8,120 bases of DNA from contig CAKRHU010000054.1 of NCBI GenBank assembly GCA_934339215.1, forward strand, positions 1 through 8,120, given 5' to 3'. How positions within the stretch are numbered: the stretch's first letter is position 1; every line of letters begins with the position of its first letter. The notes under the pieces were generated by a model. The model ran no database searches. It was given only the letters and a program-made list of their open reading frames with translations, and was not told the origin of the DNA. The position numbers were made by a program, and so were the translations under genes. Positions 6,004-8,120 of this stretch are shown in pieces. This DNA is from an uncultured Lacticaseibacillus sp. Its GTDB lineage: Bacteria > Bacillota > Bacilli > Lactobacillales > Lactobacillaceae.

Positions 6004-6531
6004 CAGCAAGCTGAGCCAAAGCCCACCAGGTCGCCGTGCCAACCATAATATCCCCAACACCAAGCCATACACCACGATCCAATACCCCCAAATATTTTGT
6101 GGTTGTGGCCATGGGCTGACCAGCATCCAAAGCACGACCCATAATGGCGACATGCCGGTAAATAACGGTGGCTCATATTTTTGCCACACCAACAAGCCGA
6201 TCACCATTAAGCTGGGTAATTCACCACTGATAGCGAAATTAAAGCCAGATAATCCAGTCAATCGCCAGTGCAACCCTAAGCGACTGACAGTAACTGTCCC
6301 AACCATCAGGCTCAAGGCAATCAACCACGATTTCACTTGCAGTGGCCAAAGCTTGCGCCATTGCGTCACTAAATCATGCCAGTCGATGACGATCAGTGTC
6401 ACGAAACTGGTGCTGACAACCAGCCATTGGGCTCAGTTCTCAAGATGGATATATAGCCACACCAATCCGATGATCACACCGATCACTGCAACAAACAACA
6501 CCCAGTCTCGCCAAGTCATTTTCGTCTTCAC
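5968..6531 (-). pseudogene. Membrane protein gene interrupted by an in-frame TGA
   Basis: On the minus strand a GTG at 6529-6531 (or ATG at 6517-6519) opens a frame that reads WRDWVLFVAVIGVIIGLVWL and then meets TGA at 6433-6435 after codon 32. The same frame continues without another stop to TGA 5968-5970, adding about 154 residues with five or six hydrophobic spans (KSWLIALSLMVGTVTV, LPSLMVIGLLVW, LWVVLWMLVSPW, WGYWIVVYGLVLGILWL, LWLSLLLMNGWLVGMLF). The stop falls between hydrophobic segments, in HLEN-stop-AQWL. A TGG-to-TGA change at a tryptophan would explain it, because the protein is rich in W. Translation restarting at GTG 6400-6402 is possible but has no ribosome binding site. I do not recognise the family; no catalytic motif is seen. 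A minus-strand promoter is visible just upstream. Confidence 0.62.
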
Positions 6532-6558
6532 GTTGGCCTGCTTTCCCACTCCCGCTTC

Positions 6559-6587
6559 AAGATAACCACAAAAGTTCAAATTGGCAA
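6559..6587 (-). promoter_or_regulatory. Probable promoter of the broken minus-strand gene
   Basis: On the minus strand TTGCCA (6582-6587), a 17-nt spacer and TATCTT (6559-6564) form a -35/-10 pair with 5/6 and 4/6 matches. The -35 lies inside the 22-bp inverted repeat at 6574-6595. Transcription would start about 20 nt before the GTG at 6531. Confidence 0.5.
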
Positions 6588-6595
6588 ATTTGAAC
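6574..6595. promoter_or_regulatory. 22-bp perfect inverted repeat, possible operator upstream of alkD
   Basis: GTTCAAATT (6574-6582) and AATTTGAAC (6587-6595) are perfect 9-bp arms around GGCA. The repeat ends four bases before the alkD ribosome binding site (6600-6605) and covers the -35 of the divergent minus-strand promoter. This placement suits a dimeric repressor acting on both genes. With no T-run it is not a terminator. The regulator is not identifiable. Confidence 0.55.
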
Positions 6596-6610
6596 CCTTA
6601 GGAGGTCCTT

Positions 6611-7252
6611 ATGTTAGATTTTCAATTCATTGGCAACGCCCAAAATGCCCAAGCAATGCGCGCTTATATGCGCGATCAATTCCCCTTTGTTGGCTTAAAA
6701 TCGCCTGAACGCAAAGCCCAAGAAAAGCCCCTTTTGCAACAAGCGAAAGCCTGGGACCAAACCCAACTGCTTGAAGCGTTCGCTGAACTTTATGCCAAGC
6801 CTGAGCGTGAATACCAATACGCAGCCTTAGACCTTGCGCGCAAATATGCCACGCGCTTTGATTTTGACGGCATCCAAACTTTAGCTGGTTATGTCACCGT
6901 GAAACCTTGGTGGGATACCGTCGATAACTTGCGACCGATTTTTTGGCGCTATCTCCAACATCACTATGAAGACATGCCGAAAGTTTGGGCGCTGTTTTAC
7001 GATCAGACGGACTTCTGGCTGCGTCGCGTGGCGATCACCTTACAACTTTCTGCCAAATCTGAAACTGACGTCAACTTACTCACCCAAGCCATCGAGTATG
7101 ATTTAACCACCGAAGAGTTCTTCATTCAAAAAGCGATTGGCTGGGTCTTACGGCAATATGCTAGAAATGATGCGCAATGGGTAAAAGCCTTCATTCAAGC
7201 ACATCCAGACCTTTCCAAACTCGCGGTGCGCGAAGCTTTGAAACATCTCTAA
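6611..7252 (+). CDS. DNA alkylation repair protein, AlkD-like (HEAT-repeat glycosylase)
   Basis: This 213-residue, all-helical protein belongs to the AlkC/AlkD DNA glycosylase superfamily, which excises N3- and N7-alkylpurines while wrapping DNA with HEAT-like repeats. The family pattern is clear: GLKSPERKAQEKPL (28-41), EREYQYAALDLA (65-76), the catalytic cluster KPWWDTVD (98-105), where W101 and D105 match W109 and D113 of Bacillus cereus AlkD, FWLRRVAI (135-142) supplying the conserved arginine, and FFIQKAIGWVLRQYAR (170-185). No key residue appears lost. ATG 6611 has AGGAGG (6600-6605) five bases upstream. The gene stands alone behind a 22-bp inverted repeat. With ogt it is one of two alkylation-repair genes in the window. 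No clear terminator follows. Confidence 0.92.
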   Translation: MLDFQFIGNAQNAQAMRAYMRDQFPFVGLKSPERKAQEKPLLQQAKAWDQTQLLEAFAELYAKPEREYQYAALDLARKYATRFDFDGIQTLAGYVTVKPWWDTVDNLRPIFWRYLQHHYEDMPKVWALFYDQTDFWLRRVAITLQLSAKSETDVNLLTQAIEYDLTTEEFFIQKAIGWVLRQYARNDAQWVKAFIQAHPDLSKLAVREALKHL

Positions 7253-7314
7253 GAAAAATGACTTGTACCCAACTTATCCCTGCGTTTCGTCTAGGCTTGT
7301 GGTCGATACTGCGC

Positions 7315-7320
7315 TACAAT
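7315..7320 (+). promoter_or_regulatory. -10 element of the phosphoesterase gene
   Basis: TACAAT (7315-7320) in the context GCGCTACAAT resembles the -10 of the 4342 gene (GTGCTACAAT). No convincing -35 lies 16-18 nt upstream (TAGGCT at 17 nt). If used, transcription starts near 7327, and the leader of about 155 nt contains the whole E3 hairpin. Confidence 0.45.
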
Positions 7321-7334
7321 ATATAGAAGAAAAT

Positions 7335-7344
7335 GGAATCGTCA
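7335..7344 (+). repeat. Left 10-bp direct repeat flanking hairpin element E3
   Basis: GGAATCGTCA is repeated exactly at 7460-7469, just outside both ends of the E3 hairpin. It resembles a target-site duplication. Confidence 0.75.
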
Positions 7345-7345
7345 T

Positions 7346-7455
7346 GAGTTTCAAAACAACGCCGACACAGCTAGCTGCGTTTGAGATGTCGAGGTAAAAA
7401 CCGCCTCAACGCCTCAAACTATGCTACCCGACCGGCTAAAAACGTTTTGAAACTC
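7346..7455 (-). repeat. Large hairpin element, copy 3 (E3), inverted
   Basis: GAGTTTCAAAAC (7346-7357) and GTTTTGAAACTC (7444-7455) form perfect 12-bp outer arms. Inside, GCCG/CGGC and GCTA/TAGC pair, then GTTTGAG (7379-7385) with CTCAAAC (7413-7419), then a small GAGG/CCTC hairpin (7391-7394 with 7404-7407). Read on the minus strand it aligns with copies 1 and 2: TTTTTAG then CGGGTAGC on the left side, and CGCAGCTAGCTGTGTC on the right. It lies between the -10 and the ribosome binding site of the phosphoesterase gene and is bounded by 10-bp direct repeats. Confidence 0.75.
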
Positions 7456-7459
7456 GCTG

Positions 7460-7469
7460 GGAATCGTCA
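7460..7469 (+). repeat. Right 10-bp direct repeat flanking hairpin element E3
   Basis: This is the second exact copy of GGAATCGTCA. Its last base begins the ribosome binding site AGGGGAG (7469-7475), seven bases before the GTG start. Confidence 0.75.
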
Positions 7470-7482
7470 GGGGAGTTTTCAC

Positions 7483-8120
7483 GTGAAACGTTTGGTTGCC
7501 ATCATCGCAAGTTTAGTGGCCATGTGCGGCTTTGCAGCGGCGCTGACTTTTTGTTATCCGCAAAGCACTGATCATGAACCCGTACTGTCCAATGAATCCA
7601 AACCGATTTTGTGGGTGACCAGCGACACGCATTTTATCGCGCCGAGTTTACATGATCAAAAACACGCCTGGCAGTTGATCAAAGGTTCTGCGGCAGGCAA
7701 AGACCTCAATGATCAACCGGTTGCGATTCATGCCTTCGTCCAAGAAGCCTTGAAACAAAAGCCGACTGCCGTGATCATCACTGGCGATGTGACGCTCAAT
7801 GGCGAACTCGCCAGTGCCAAAAGCATCGCCAAGCGCCTGCGTCCCCTACAAAACGCAGGGATCCATGTCTTGATCATCCCTGGCAACCACGATATTTACG
7901 ATGGTTGGGCACGTCGATTCAAAGGCAAAGAACAATACAAAACCACTCAAATTTCACCCGAAGCTTGGCGCAGGATCTTCAGTGACGGTTACCAGCATGA
8001 GGCTTCTGAGGATGCCGATTCCTTAAGTTATGCCGTGAACCTAAATCAAAACTATCAACTGTTGATGCTTGACGATAATATTTACACCGTTCAGCCTTCA
8101 AATATCCAGCCGATGACTGG
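7483..8120 (+). CDS. Secreted or membrane-anchored calcineurin-like metallophosphoesterase (3' truncated by window)
   Basis: The gene begins with GTG 7483, seven bases after AGGGGAG, and runs open for 212 codons to the window end. Residues 1-3 (VKR) are followed by a hydrophobic segment to about 24, a signal peptide or N-terminal anchor; LTFC (21-24) is not a good lipobox because of the Phe. The catalytic domain starts at PILWVTSDTH, giving the metal-binding D48 and H50, followed by ITGDVTLNGE (D102) and PGNHDIY (N135, H136), the ordered DxH, GD and GNHD blocks of the superfamily, which uses two metal ions to hydrolyse phosphoesters. The later histidine motifs lie beyond the window. It would act outside the membrane; substrate is unknown. 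Its leader contains the E3 hairpin. Confidence 0.9.
   Translation, partial: MKRLVAIIASLVAMCGFAAALTFCYPQSTDHEPVLSNESKPILWVTSDTHFIAPSLHDQKHAWQLIKGSAAGKDLNDQPVAIHAFVQEALKQKPTAVIITGDVTLNGELASAKSIAKRLRPLQNAGIHVLIIPGNHDIYDGWARRFKGKEQYKTTQISPEAWRRIFSDGYQHEASEDADSLSYAVNLNQNYQLLMLDDNIYTVQPSNIQPMT

Noticed and set aside
5811..6142. Other minus-strand open frames across the 3' end of the membrane protein gene
   Set aside because: They overlap two better supported coding frames and show no ribosome binding site or family motif.
6152..6565. Plus-strand open frame opposite the broken membrane gene
   Set aside because: The translation is Pro/Asn/Cys-rich without domain character and is explained as the complement of the hydrophobic minus-strand frame.
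7346..7455. E3 as a riboswitch or T-box of the phosphoesterase gene
   Set aside because: No T-box or known riboswitch core is seen, there is no terminator or anti-terminator pair, and the homologous E1 and E2 lie in the opposite orientation, upstream of a promoter.
7546..7556. Lipobox in the phosphoesterase signal (LTFC)
   Set aside because: Phe before Cys does not fit the lipobox rule; an ordinary signal peptide or anchor is more likely.

Overview
The window reads as a chromosomal segment of a lactic acid bacterium of the family Lactobacillaceae, probably close to Lacticaseibacillus. Strong AGGAGG-type ribosome binding sites, TTG and GTG starts, compact genes of moderate GC, an OppA-type peptide-binding lipoprotein, a Lactobacillus-type fructosamine-kinase-family protein and a PTPS-related membrane protein all fit this. 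No phage, plasmid or CRISPR hallmark is seen, so this is mostly core/accessory chromosome.

Layout: (1) 1-507, 3' part of a GntR-family regulator (UTRA domain), overlapping by 23 bp the convergent ogt gene (485-991, minus; O6-alkylguanine-DNA methyltransferase). (2) A 64-bp divergent promoter region separates ogt from a fructosamine-kinase-family gene (1056-1919), which ends in a terminator that overlaps its stop codon. (3) A stand-alone oppA-like lipoprotein gene (2143-3792) with its own promoter and a UUCG-capped terminator. (4) A 549-bp intergenic stretch (3793-4341) that is dense in structure: a 12-bp palindrome, three successive hairpins ending in a good intrinsic terminator (candidate small RNA, to 4036), then two tandem large hairpin elements (4045-4120 and 4131-4232), then an extended -10 promoter. 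(5) A large polytopic membrane protein (4342-6003, TTG start). (6) A minus-strand membrane-protein gene broken by an in-frame TGA (5968-6531). (7) alkD-like DNA alkylation repair gene (6611-7252). (8) A 230-bp spacer with a third, inverted copy of the large hairpin element (7346-7455), flanked by 10-bp direct repeats, then the 5' part of a secreted or membrane-anchored metallophosphoesterase (7483 to the window end).

Functionally the genes form independent short transcription units. Three are damage-reversal or repair genes: ogt and alkD for alkylated DNA, and the fructosamine kinase, whose family acts on glycated amines. OppA supplies peptide binding for nutrition, and the remaining genes are envelope proteins.

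The least ordinary content is non-coding. Three elements in two intergenic regions share an internal core, while their outer arms differ in sequence yet remain paired, as expected of a dispersed structured repeat (MITE-like or REP-like). One copy appears to have been inserted between the promoter and ribosome binding site of the phosphoesterase gene.
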